Program-made: the position numbers and the translations under genes
The notes under the pieces: generated by a model
Told to the model about the DNA's origin: nothing
The model's database searches: none
Seen by the model: only the letters and a program-made list of their open reading frames with translations
Origin: Mycoplasma testudineum
GTDB taxonomy: Bacteria; Bacillota_I; Bacilli_A; Mycoplasmatales; Metamycoplasmataceae
Assembly (NCBI RefSeq): GCF_002245785.1
Contig: NZ_NNCE01000004.1
Span: forward strand, 1-64,000
Length of the DNA stretch: 64,000 nt
Direction: 5' to 3'
In this document: in pieces, positions 10,728 to 20,796 of the stretch
Numbering within the stretch: the stretch's first letter is position 1
Layout of the letters: each line of letters begins with the position of its first letter

Positions 10728-12440
10728 ATGAAATCTAAATTAATATATTGAGAAGCTAAAATTAGAGGTAAAAAAGTCAAAATTATTAACCCTAATTTTT
10801 ACATAATATTATTAATTTTTATTTCGATTATAGCTATTGTATTTTTGGCTCTCAATAGTTCAATGTTTAATAATTTAGGAACAGAATTAACTAGAGAATA
10901 TCTAAATAAAATGTTTGTTTTTAAAAGTAGTTCACAATCATTTGACACTGAAAATTTATGGACATTAAGTCTAATTTATTTGTGGAGTACAATTAAAATT
11001 GTCACATTAGGAACAACTATAGGTTTTTTATTAGCATTGTTAACTTCTTTCTTTGGTTCAAAAAAGATTTTTAATAATGTATTTTCAATCGTATTTAGAA
11101 TTTTTATATTATTTTTACGAGCTTTGCCAATAATTTACATGATTAACCTTTTCAGAACAGGATTCGTAGGTAACGATTCAGCATTTTTAATATTTGCTTG
11201 ATTTACTTGATTGTGGGTTCATAGGTATTTAATTGATTATATTAATTCATTAGATTTCAAATATTTTGATCAAGCACGAAAATTGAATAAAAATATTTTT
11301 TCACTTTATTACAGAGAAATCTTTTTAAGATTGAAAACTAAAATTATTTCTCTGTATTTTTATTCATTTGAATCAAATATAAGATGAGTCAGTTTACTTA
11401 GTGCCGTTGGGGTTATTGGAATTGGAACACTTTTTTATATACCCCTTAGTCAACCTTTTGTTATTGATATTAGCGAAGCCACTATACCCTTATTTGTTTA
11501 TGTTATTTTTTTACTAATATTTGAAGCATTTAATTTTTGTCTAATAAATTTAATTTTCAAAAGTAGAAGCATTATTTTAAATAATAAAAAAAATTTAATA
11601 CTTAAATACTGATGAAAAAAAATAGTAATATTTTGTTTACTATTAACCACTGCTTTTATTTCAATTGCTACATTATTTGATCTTGAATATAACTATGCAA
11701 CAACACATGTAATGATTAATATGATCCAAAGATTATTTCAAATAGATTTAGCAAAAGTTTTTGCAAGCAATAGCACATCACCAATTGTTTCCCTTTTGAG
11801 CGTTATTGGTCAAGCGTTTTCAATTACATTTTTTGTTTTTATTATTGGACTTATCATAGGCATTTTATCTAATTCAAAAATTAATTCAAAAACAACGAGC
11901 ATAATTTGAAAACTGCTTTCGGTTTTTATTAGATCTATTCCATTCATAGTTTTGTTTTATGTATTGAATCCTCTTTGAATTAGGCCTCATTCAACATTGT
12001 TTATTGTGTTGATTTTTCAAGGTTCTTTCACTTTTTCAAGAAAAGTATCAGAAGCAATAGATAAAATTGATTTGATAATTTATAACAATTTAAAAAGAAA
12101 TGGATTTTCAAAAATTAAAATATTTTGACTTTATATTTATCCTCTGATTAGAAAAGAATTAATGTATCAGAACGCGTTAGAATTTGAGAGTCAAATTCGT
12201 TCATTAATATTTTTAGGTGTTTTTGGAATAAATCACTTAGGGCAAATTATTAACTCATTTTCTGAAAGACAAACTTATTCAGAACTTGCAAATTATATTT
12301 GACCAACTGCCGCATTTATAATTTTGTTAGAAATTGTTACTTATCAAATTTTTGAAAAAAATAAGGTTAACATTTTTATAAGATACAAGGAGAAATTAAT
12401 TGCTTTATATAAAACGAAATTTACCAAAAAAATTATTTAA
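10728..12440 (+). CDS. thiamine-type ABC transporter permease (p69-like)
   Basis: Integral membrane permease of 570 residues, about twice the size of a single permease domain. Two similar halves are visible, each with hydrophobic segments and a loop rich in small and charged residues (helical starts near 30-60 and near 300-360), consistent with a fused PhnE-like pair. It starts at ATG 10728 directly after the lipoprotein stop and ends at TAA 12438-12440, 41 nt inside the next gene. Many Trp codons are TGA. Its partners are the ATPase and lipoprotein upstream, and specificity is inferred from them and from the TPP riboswitch. Confidence 0.88.
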
Positions 12441-13098
12441 AAAATTAACAAACATAAAATTATTTTATATAGGTTTTCATAACAGAACTTACACTGCTAA
12501 TTTAGATAACATCAAAGTTCAAATTAGAGTTGCAATAAATAAAATTGCAACACACAAAAGCGAGTATGTATTTCATTCTAGAATTAAAAATAATTACTTT
12601 TATATTTCGCCAATGATTTTAATTAAAAAATGAATTGAAGGTAAAACATATGAAGAAATTGAGCCAGATAAAAATATAGAATATAAAATTTTAGATGAAC
12701 TAAAAAAAATATGATCGGTTGATATTAAAATTGAAAAAATGAATTGAAATTACTACAATAATGAAGACCCAAAATTTAATGAAATAGTTGCAAAATATTC
12801 ACAAGATTTTAATGAAACAACACACGGAGATGTGAGGCCTAAAAACATAATTATAGATGAATTTATGAATCCACATTTAATTGATTTTGAATGAGTTAGA
12901 AAAGGATCTAAATATTTTGATATTGCATCATTTAAAAAATTTTCAATTTTGTCAGTTGAAGAAATAATCAAATATTTAGAAATTGATAAAAACAAATTAG
13001 ATGACTATATGTATTTATCAAAAATATTTAACGATATGGCATACTCAAAAATTTACGACAAAATTAAAGACAGATATATAGGTAAGTTAGTAAAATAA
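12400..13098 (+). CDS. APH/choline-kinase-like small-molecule kinase
   Basis: A 232-residue protein of the aminoglycoside phosphotransferase/choline kinase fold. The catalytic loop THGDVRPKN and the metal-binding LIDFEW are both intact, so it is probably active. The start is TTG 12400-12402 with a strong AAGGAGA site 6 nt upstream, inside the permease gene. Such kinases phosphorylate choline, thiamine, aminoglycosides or sugars. Co-transcription with a TPP-controlled importer suggests a thiamine kinase-like role, which is inference only. LicA-type choline kinase for lipid or glycan decoration is the main alternative. Confidence 0.8.
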
Positions 13099-13102
13099 AA
13101 TT

Positions 13103-14422
13103 ATGTTTGATGATATAGTAGCTATTTCTTCTGGTGGGAAAATAAATCAGCCTATTGGAATTGTAAGACTATCAGGTCCTACCGTTCTTGAAGTTGTTAA
13201 GAAGGTTTTTAGTAATCCAAAAATTGAACACTCAACGGCTTCATATGGATATATAAGAAATGGTAACCAAACAATTGATGAAGTGTTAGTTATTTATTTT
13301 AAAGGACCTAATTCATTTACAGGTGAAGACATAATTGAAATAAATGCACATGGCGGAATGGTAGTTTTACAAAATATTCTTGAGTTATTTTTTAGTTTAG
13401 GTTTACGCCAAGCTGAAAAAGGTGAATTCACAAGAAGAGCATTTTTAAATGGAAAAATAGATTTAATAAAAGCTGAAGCTATACATGATTTAATTTTTTC
13501 TAAAACTCAAAAGCAGGCGCAATTAAGTGTTAAGCAATTTGGTGGAAAAACATCTAAATTTATTTCAGAAATCAAAAATAAAATTTTATTAATTATTGGT
13601 CAATTAGAAGTTAATATTGATTATCCAGAATATGATGATGTTGAATTAAAAGATGATTTTGAATTGGCTAACGATCTTGAATTAATAAATGCAGAATTAG
13701 AAAAAAGTTTAATTGAAAGTAAAATTTCAGAAGCTGTATTCAATGGTATTAATGTAACTATTGTAGGCGCACCAAATGCTGGTAAATCGTCGTTATTAAA
13801 TAAAATTGTGGGAGATGATAAAGCGATAGTAACTGATATTGCAGGTACTACGACTGACGTTATTGAAAGCAGTTTCCAATATCAGGGAATATTATTTAAT
13901 TTAAAAGACACAGCAGGAATTAGAAATAATGCTTCAACAAAAATAGAAGAAATTGGAATTCAAAGAACTAAAAAAGCTATATCGGAAAGCGAAATAATCA
14001 TCCATCTTATAGCATCAGATCAAAGCGAAACTTTAATTGATAAAGAAATTAAGGAATTGTCAAAAAACAAAAAATATATTCAAGTCATTAGTAAAAGCGA
14101 TATTGCTAAAAAAGAGGGATTTATAAATGTTAGTGTTAAAAATGGAGACATTGATAATTTATTAAATAGGCTTGTAGATGATTATAAAGATGTAGATTGA
14201 AACAGTAGCAGGATAGTTAATAACGCAAGGCAATTATCTCTTATAAAAATGGCTGAAGAAAACATTAAGTCTGCACTAGATGCTTTGAAACAAGGCATGA
14301 CGGCTGATGTTGTAATTGTTGATTTACACGAAGCCTGAAATAATCTTGAAAACATCACTGGTAAAGCTGATAATGAAAAATTATTAGATAGTATGTTTTC
14401 TAATTTTTGTCTTGGGAAATAA
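13103..14422 (+). CDS. mnmE: tRNA modification GTPase MnmE (TrmE)
   Basis: GTPase that with MnmG modifies U34 in tRNAs reading NNA/NNG codons. The 439-residue product has the N-terminal tetrahydrofolate-binding domain (IVRLSGP, FTGEDIIEINAHGG), a helical domain, and the embedded G domain with GAPNAGKSS, DIAGTTTD, DTAGI and SKSD. It ends in the catalytic Cys motif FCLGK. Length is normal and TGA codons encode Trp. It starts 4 nt after the kinase stop, so it may be transcribed with the thiamine operon. Its 3' end overlaps the convergent yaaA gene by 23 nt. Confidence 0.97.
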
Positions 14423-15026
14423 TTTTTTTGTTAATTATTATTTTGTTTAGTAATTGCCCTCGGGCAATTTTTATTTGCTTTGATGTTGTTGGACTAATAT
14501 CTATATAATTCAGACCTTGTAGCAATTTAGTAAATTCGTTTGATGCTAGCGAATATATTTTTTTGTCTTTTAAAAACTTATAAATTTCATCATTTCAAAA
14601 ATCATATAAATTTACGGATAAATTTTGAGTATAAAAATCTAATCGATACGGATGAATAATATCAGTAGATTTTAACAAACCATATAAAGGGTCAAGAATT
14701 AAAACATGTTTATTAACTCACTCCATGTCAAATTTATCTAATTCTAATTGTTTAAAAAACAAGCCTGAATAAGCAAAAAAGGCCCGACAATAATTTTGAC
14801 TATCATCATGAAAATAACTATATGTTAATTGAGATAGCTTGGTACTAATTTTCATGTTTTTGCTAAAATCATCTAATGTTCATGCGGAAATTTCTTTTCT
14901 TAGGAAACCACTTTTGTGGGCAAAAGTTGGTTGTGTAAAATTCCTTAAGCCATTACAATTTTTATTATTAAAATTCAAGGTTTTAGTTGAATTAATTAGT
15001 ATTACAAAATTGTCATCATCAAACAT
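14400..15026 (-). CDS. yaaA: YaaA/DUF328 (UPF0246) family protein
   Basis: A 208-residue protein with DUF328 hallmarks: LDPLYGLLKSTDIIHPYRL in the middle, the SLASNEFTKLL motif, and the C-terminal KIARGQLL. In E. coli YaaA is a peroxide-stress protein that limits free iron and binds DNA; the role here is inferred by homology. Trp residues are TGA-encoded. The start is ATG 15024-15026. It is convergent with mnmE and the two coding regions overlap by 23 nt. The codons for the conserved ARG motif form the mnmE terminator on the opposite strand. Confidence 0.85.
14452..14473 (+). terminator. mnmE terminator nested in antisense yaaA
   Basis: AATTGCC (14452-14458) and GGCAATT (14463-14469) form a 7-bp stem with a CTCG loop followed by TTTATTTG on the plus strand. 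It lies 30 nt after the mnmE stop and inside the yaaA coding region of the other strand. Confidence 0.75.
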
Positions 15027-15101
15027 ATTACTATCTTACAAAAATATTTTTTTATAATTAAGATAAAGGACCGATGTTTTATAAAATTAACAATTTATAA
15101 C

Positions 15102-15107
15102 TATAAT
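15102..15107 (+). promoter_or_regulatory. -10 element for a leaderless transcript
   Basis: TATAAT lies 7 nt before the ATG at 15115 and no Shine-Dalgarno intervenes, so the transcript probably begins at or next to the start codon. Confidence 0.6.
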
Positions 15108-15114
15108 TAATAAA

Positions 15115-15903
15115 ATGAAGAAGAAAAATAATAACAAGTTAAATTACAGATTTTACAAAAATGCAAATCAGATGATTGAAGCATTTGAAAAAGCTAAAGC
15201 ACATATTTTAGAAAAGTATAATTCAAATCCAGTTGAAGGATTCGAAACGTTTTATGATGTTTTAAATTCTAAGGACGCTGGTTATTTTGCCAAAATACGT
15301 GCCTTAAAAGCTAAAGAAGAAATTCAGCGTGATATCGAAAAAGATATTTACTCATATTTAGAAACATTACAACTAAAAGGCGACAGTGTTTGCCCGACAA
15401 TTAATAGAGATGGGACAATTTCTCTTGATAAATGATTTTCATATTATTTACAACCAATCCAAACATTTAAATCTTTTGAATTAAGAGATTCTTACATTGA
15501 AAAATTTAATCCAGAATTGATTAAATTATTAAGATCTGATTACGACAAAATTTATGAGCTTTTTGATAAAAATTATCGTTCACAAAATTATAAAGAATTA
15601 AAAACACTATTAAATTTCAAGAAAATGAACACAACAACTAGTGAAGAAAATGAAGCACAAATTAAAGACTTGCAAGTTAAAGTTACAAATGAATTATTAA
15701 TGATTATGAGAAAATATAAACTTGTATCAAAAGGTTTTGAATTTGAAATCAGTCTTAAAAAAACTTTTGGAATTCAGATCAATTCTTGACCTGCATATGA
15801 TGCTTATAAACATGCTATAGAAGAATCAATTTTCACAAAAGATTCAACACTATTTAACAGTTTTGAATCAATATGAAAATTTATGAAAGAAAGAGGATTT
15901 TAA
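15115..15903 (+). CDS. mycoplasma conserved hypothetical protein
   Basis: A 262-residue, soluble, Lys/Glu-rich and mostly helical protein. I do not recognise its family. It has no signal peptide, membrane segment or obvious catalytic motif. Near the middle is GDSVCPTINRDGTISLDKW. Two TGA codons encode Trp. The stop is separated by a single base from the GTG start of the DHH phosphoesterase gene, so the two genes are probably co-transcribed. That pairing suggests, but does not show, a link to nucleotide or RNA turnover. Confidence 0.8.
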
Positions 15904-15904
15904 A

Positions 15905-16858
15905 GTGTTGATTGGCACACAAAAAGAAATCCTGGATGCAATTAGTAAACACGATAATATTGTTATTTTTCATCACATTAGACCTGATGGGGATTGTCTG
16001 GGTTCTCAAGCGGGTTTGTATTCAATAATAAAAAATAATTACCCATCAAAAAAAGTTTATTCAGTAGGTAATAATTACAATAGTTACCCGTTTCTTGATT
16101 GAAATTTTAACGATTTAAATTCAATAGACATGACTAATTCACTTGCAATTGCAGTTGATGTGAGTGATTTATCAAGAATTGAATTATCAGATTTTTTTGA
16201 TAGCAATAAATTTACTTCAAGAGCTAGAATTGATCACCATAATGTTGAAAAAAATGATTATTTTCAATATTCATGAGTTGATTCTGAAGCTGCAGCTGCC
16301 GGAGAAATGGTTGCCCAATTTGCCAAGGACAACAATTTTAAAATAGATAATGATGCTGCTCAAAAATTATATTTAAGTGTAATGACAGACAGTGGTAGAT
16401 ATATGTACTCTGGCAACAGAGTCGAAACACAATTAATTGGTTCTTGATTGTTAAATTACAATTTTGATGCAACTAATCTTTATAACAACTTATACAAGAA
16501 ATCATTATCAAGCATAAAATTTAACGGTTACATTACAAGTAATTTTGAAATTGATAAAAATGTTTTATATTTTGAAGTTAATCCTGAAAACTCAGCAAAA
16601 TTTGGTTTGAATACTGAAGAAGCAACAAGGTTTATTAATTCATTAGCGAACATTGAAGATTATAGCATTTGAGTATTTTTTACAAAAATGGAAAATGGTG
16701 AGTCTAGAGTCGAAGTGCGTTCAAATGGTCCATCTGTTGTAGAAGTTTGTAAAGCATTTGGTGGCGGAGGTCATCCAAGAGCTTGCGGTGCTCCGATAAG
16801 CACATATTACAAGGAAAAACAAGAAATTCTTAAATCACTGAACAATTTAACAAAATAG
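15905..16858 (+). CDS. nrnA: DHH/DHHA1 phosphoesterase, NrnA-like (copy 1)
   Basis: A 317-residue enzyme of the NrnA family (oligoribonuclease for 2-5 nt RNA and pAp phosphatase; MgpA-like in mycoplasmas). Visible motifs are FHHIRPDGDCLGSQAG, the DHH motif RIDHHNVEKN, a mid-region MTDSGRYMYSG, and the C-terminal DHHA1 GGGGHPRACGA. The start is GTG 15905-15907, one base after the upstream stop. A second copy lies at 26169-27128, with closely matching motifs and the same length. Trp codons are mostly TGA. The exact substrate preference of each copy cannot be read from sequence. Confidence 0.92.
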
Positions 16859-16863
16859 TGTGG

Positions 16864-16891
16864 AAAATTCCCTAAAATGTGGAATTTTTTT
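16864..16891 (+). terminator. intrinsic terminator
   Basis: AAAATTCC (16864-16871) pairs with GGAATTTT (16881-16888) around a 9-nt loop and runs into TTT. It follows the DHH gene by a few bases. Confidence 0.75.
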
Positions 16892-16922
16892 AATATCTTT
16901 ATTCCAATTTTATGCCACACAT

Positions 16923-16928
16923 TATAAT
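16923..16928 (+). promoter_or_regulatory. -10 element of the sugar-importer operon
   Basis: TATAAT lies 7 nt before ATG 16936. This placement favours 16936 as a leaderless start over the in-frame upstream ATG at 16912, which would overlap the promoter. Confidence 0.65.
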
Positions 16929-16935
16929 TAAATGT

Positions 16936-18735
16936 ATGCAAAAAGAAAAAAGTATTGAAATCGGAGCAGCGAAAACTGATACCGCACTTATCGACCTATT
17001 GAAAGTTAGGTCAAATATTGATTTTGAAAGGAGTGCAGAAGAACCTGAAATTGATGTTGAAGATTTAGTAATTGATTTTGGTGAAACTTTAGCTGTAGAC
17101 AAAGCTAGTTTCAAAATCAAAAAAGGAGAATTAGTAACTATATTAGGGCCATCCGGTTCAGGTAAGACTACAGCTATGAATGCTATCGCCGGTCTAATTA
17201 CACCTACTTCAGGGAAAATTAGATTTAGAGGTAAAGATATAACCAAGCTAACACCGCAAAAAAGAAAGCTTGGATTTGTATTCCAAAACTATGCTTTATA
17301 TCCGCACATGTCTGTTTTTACAAATATTGCTTATCCATTAAAAAATGATCAGCAATGACAAAACGGTCAACGCAATAAACAAAGAGTTCTTTTAAATAAA
17401 AAGAATAGAATAATTTTCAAGGCTAATGGTGCATCCATGGAGGAAATACTTGAATATAAAAGATTATTATTTTTATGAGTTGATGTGCCAGGGCAAATTC
17501 AAGCAGAAATGGATAAGCTTAGCATTGAAATGACAAGAAACTACGATAGAGAACTATCTAAATTAAGGTCATTAAAAGCTAATTACGCTAACAAAAGAAG
17601 CCAGCTTCAAAACGAAGCATTAAAAAAACTTGATCAGATAAAAAGGAACGAAGTTGCAAATAAAGGGGAAGCAACTACACAAGTTCGTAATATCTACAAA
17701 TCAAAATCAGCTGAGTATGAAAAAGAGTTTAAACCTCAAATTGCAGAGCAGTCTAAAAAAGTCCGCAAGGAATGAATTTTGATGAAAAAATTCAAAGATG
17801 CTCAAGGCAACATTACTCCACTAAAGAAAATTTGGAATTTAAAATTACAAAGACACCAATCAGTTTGAAAAGTATTTAATGATTATAGAAAATACGAAAA
17901 ACAATTGATAGCTAAATACGGTAAAGATACTTCTAAACTTAAACAAGAAGATAGAGATGCAATTAAAGAAATTGATTCAAAAATTTTACCACTAAAGAAA
18001 ATTATTCAAAACGAAGTTTTTGAAGTGGCTAACCGTGTTGATATTGTTAAAAATTTAGCTAAAAAACCAACTAAATTATCAGGTGGACAGCAACAACGTG
18101 TTGCTATTGCTCGTGCCATTGTTAAAAAACCAAATATCATTTTGATGGATGAGCCTCTTTCAAATCTTGATGCTAAATTAAGACTTTCTACAAGACAATG
18201 AATTCGTGATATTCAAACACAATTAGGAATTACAACTGTATTTGTTACTCACGATCAAGAAGAAGCTATGTCGATTTCAGATACTATTATTTGTATGTCA
18301 ACAGCTAAGGTTCAACAAATTGGTAGTCCGCTTGAGTTATATAATAAACCAGCTAATTTATTTGTTGCTAAATTCTTAGGTGTTCCAGAAATGAATATTT
18401 TTGATGGAAAAATCCAAGGTGGTAAAGTTTATTACAATAATATCGCCATTGCTCAAACAAAAGCAGCTGATAGAGAAAAAGTTTATATAGGAATTAGAGC
18501 TGAAAACTTATCTGAAAATTCTAAAAGTTTTATAACCGGTACTATCACTTCAGTTGAATATTTAGGTAAAGAAGTTAAAGCCAGAGTAAAACTAAAAGAT
18601 TCTGAAAAAATAATTTATGTATTTTTAAGAAACAAAAGTTCTTATGTAGTTGGTGAAGAAGTTTCAATGGGAATTAGACACGATAAAATTAACTTGTTCG
18701 ATCCAAAAACTGAATTGAGGATAGAACATGATTAA
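16936..18735 (+). CDS. sugar-type ABC transporter ATPase with long coiled-coil insertion
   Basis: Cytosolic ATPase of the MsmK/UgpC class, equivalent to M. genitalium MG187. The 599-residue product has Walker [10 protein letters not shown]-loop [13 protein letters not shown], signature [15 protein letters not shown], Walker [16 protein letters not shown]-loop [10 protein letters not shown] and a C-terminal TOBE-like regulatory domain. Residues about 140-350, between Q-loop and signature, are a Lys/Glu/Gln-rich predicted helical insertion; ordinary MsmK proteins have about 370 residues. Trp is TGA-encoded. I chose ATG 16936 because of the TATAAT seven bases upstream. The stop overlaps the ATG of the next permease gene. 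Confidence 0.92.
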
Positions 18736-19753
18736 GCGTTATTTTTTTGATAAATATTTAATTTGAAAATCTTCAAGAATTCAAGGTCAGTCAATACTAA
18801 TATTAAACAAAAGAGTGCCAATCTTAATTCCATTATTATTGATACTTCCAGCTGTCATTGTATTAGTTATGTTTACTATTATTCCTGGAATTATCACAGT
18901 TGATCAATCAACAAGGGTTTTGCCAGATGCTAGAATAAATGTTGATTTATTTACTAGAGGAATTGAAGCATATCAAAGAGTAGCAAATCATGAGTATTTC
19001 CAATTAGGAATTAGAAACTCAATATTGTATGCTTTTATTTCTTTACCAATTACAATGGTCATATCAATTTTGATTTCTACTGCCATTGCTCATGTTTATC
19101 GTAAATTAGCAAGAGGATTTTGACAAACTGTATTTTTCTTACCTTATGTTACAAATGCAGTTGCTGTTTCACTTTCATTTGTGTATCTATTTCAATTAGA
19201 CGGAATATTTAATAACTGATTTGGATTAAGCACAAACTGATTAAACACAAATAACAGCAGCGATTTCTCAGCAATGTTTGTTATTTTAATTCAAGGTGTT
19301 TGAAGAAGTTTAGCTTTTAACATTTTGTTATTTACAACAGCAATGTTAAGTGTAGATAAAACAAATTATAAAGCCGCTTCAGTAGACGGAGCAAGCCCAA
19401 GAAAACAATTTTTCACAATTACATTACCATCAATTCAAAGAACTACTAATTTATTAATCACATTAGGAATCATTGGAGCAATAAAAGTTTTCCCTCTAGC
19501 ATTATTTGATAATAATACTGGTTCAGCACAATTAAATGGTGGTGCAACAATGATGGTATATATTACCGACAGACTAAGAGCAAGTGATTTCCCTGCCAGT
19601 TCAGCTGCTTCAATAATCATGTTTGCAATCGGAATTGCTTTTACAATTGTATTAAGAGGTGGCTACGGCCAAGTTCTTAAATTTGCAGGATACAGAAAGG
19701 AAAAAAATGTTCACAACAAGATTAAAGATTGAAAAAAAATTAAACAAAATTAA
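18728..19753 (+). CDS. sugar-type ABC transporter permease 1 (MalF/UgpA class)
   Basis: A 341-residue inner-membrane permease with an initial cytosolic stretch, a first helix at about 30-52, and five further hydrophobic segments. The EAA-like loop [18 protein letters not shown], which docks on the ATPase, is clear. The ATG overlaps the ATPase stop region by 8 nt. Trp residues are largely TGA-encoded. The last 15 codons overlap the start of the second permease gene. It pairs with that permease and the upstream ATPase. Confidence 0.93.
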
Positions 19754-20699
19754 AATCAATCGTATCGTTGAAAAAAACGCTAGACAAATAATTGACAAAT
19801 CTGTATTTTCTGTAGTTTCAAGTTTTACTTTTAAAGCCATTATTTTAATATTTTTTGGTTTTATAATAATGTTTCCATTTTTACTAATGATTTCAGTAGC
19901 TTTAAAAAGTGATACTTTACTTTCATCTAACGAATCGGTAACTTTTGCTGATTTATTTCACAATAGTTTAAATTGAAGAAGTTTTGAAGATGCATTCCGT
20001 GATGGATATTGAAAAGCTGCTTTTTATTCAACAGTTATTGTTATAGCGTCAATTATTATTAAATTGTTTGTTACAACTTTATTAGCTTATGCATTTAGTT
20101 TTCCTAGATGAAGAGGGAAAAAAATAGCTTGATTAATGCTACTTTCTTTACTGATTCTTCCTGAATCAGCCTTACTAACAGGGCAATTAATTGTGGTTAA
20201 CACCATTGGTTTAAAAGTCGGAGTAGCTGGCCTTTTATTCACTTTAGTTATTCCTTATGTTGCTTCAATTTTCCATGCTTTTTTATTAAAAGCTGCTTTT
20301 GAACAAATTCCTGATTCAATTAAGTTAGTTGCAAAAATTGACGGATTTAACGGTTTTAAATTCTTTATGAGAATCGCTTTACCAATGGTTAGTCCGACCA
20401 CTTGGACAATAATTATTTTAACTGCTTTAGCAAGCTGAGATTCATTCTTGTGACCATCGATAATATTAGCTGGTTTAACAGGAAGTGAAGCAGACTTTGA
20501 TAGAGTTTCTGTAATAAGTTTATGAACTATTTCATCAGGTCAAAGATTTAACGATTTAGGTGAAACTCAAGGATTCTTTATAAATATTAGACTAGCAGCA
20601 GCTATGCTCGCAATTGCTCCTGTGTTTATTTTCTATTTTATATTTAGAAGAAAAATTATGAACGCAATTTCAAAACAAGGATCTGCTATCAAAGGTTAG
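19707..20699 (+). CDS. sugar-type ABC transporter permease 2 (MalG/UgpE class)
   Basis: A 330-residue permease with six hydrophobic segments and the EAA loop KIDGFNGFKFFMRIALPM. The start is ATG 19707-19709 with AAAGGAAAA upstream. A longer frame from 19659 lies inside the first permease and is less likely. TGA encodes Trp at many positions. A strong terminator follows, so the binding lipoprotein downstream has its own promoter although it clearly belongs to the same transport system. Confidence 0.93.
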
Positions 20700-20725
20700 T
20701 TTAGCATAAATTATAATATGGAACG

Positions 20726-20755
20726 AAAATGTGGAATTATTTCTACATTTTTTTA
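20726..20755 (+). terminator. intrinsic terminator between permease and lipoprotein genes
   Basis: AAAATGTGGAA pairs with TTCTACATTTT around a TTAT loop (one G-T pair) and is followed by a run of T residues. Confidence 0.85.
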
Positions 20756-20784
20756 ATTATTTAATGTTTTTGTACTTCGGGCAT

Positions 20785-20790
20785 TAAAAT
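20785..20790 (+). promoter_or_regulatory. -10 element, leaderless lipoprotein transcript
   Basis: TAAAAT lies 6 nt before ATG 20797 and no ribosome-binding sequence is present. An overlapping TATAAT (20790-20795) would be too close to the start codon to act as the -10 for this ATG. Confidence 0.5.
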
Positions 20791-20796
20791 ATAATC

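Noticed and set aside
16912-16935. The upstream ATG at 16912 as start of the sugar-importer ATPase.
   Set aside because: It would overlap the TATAAT promoter element, and the TATAAT-N7-ATG spacing favours 16936.
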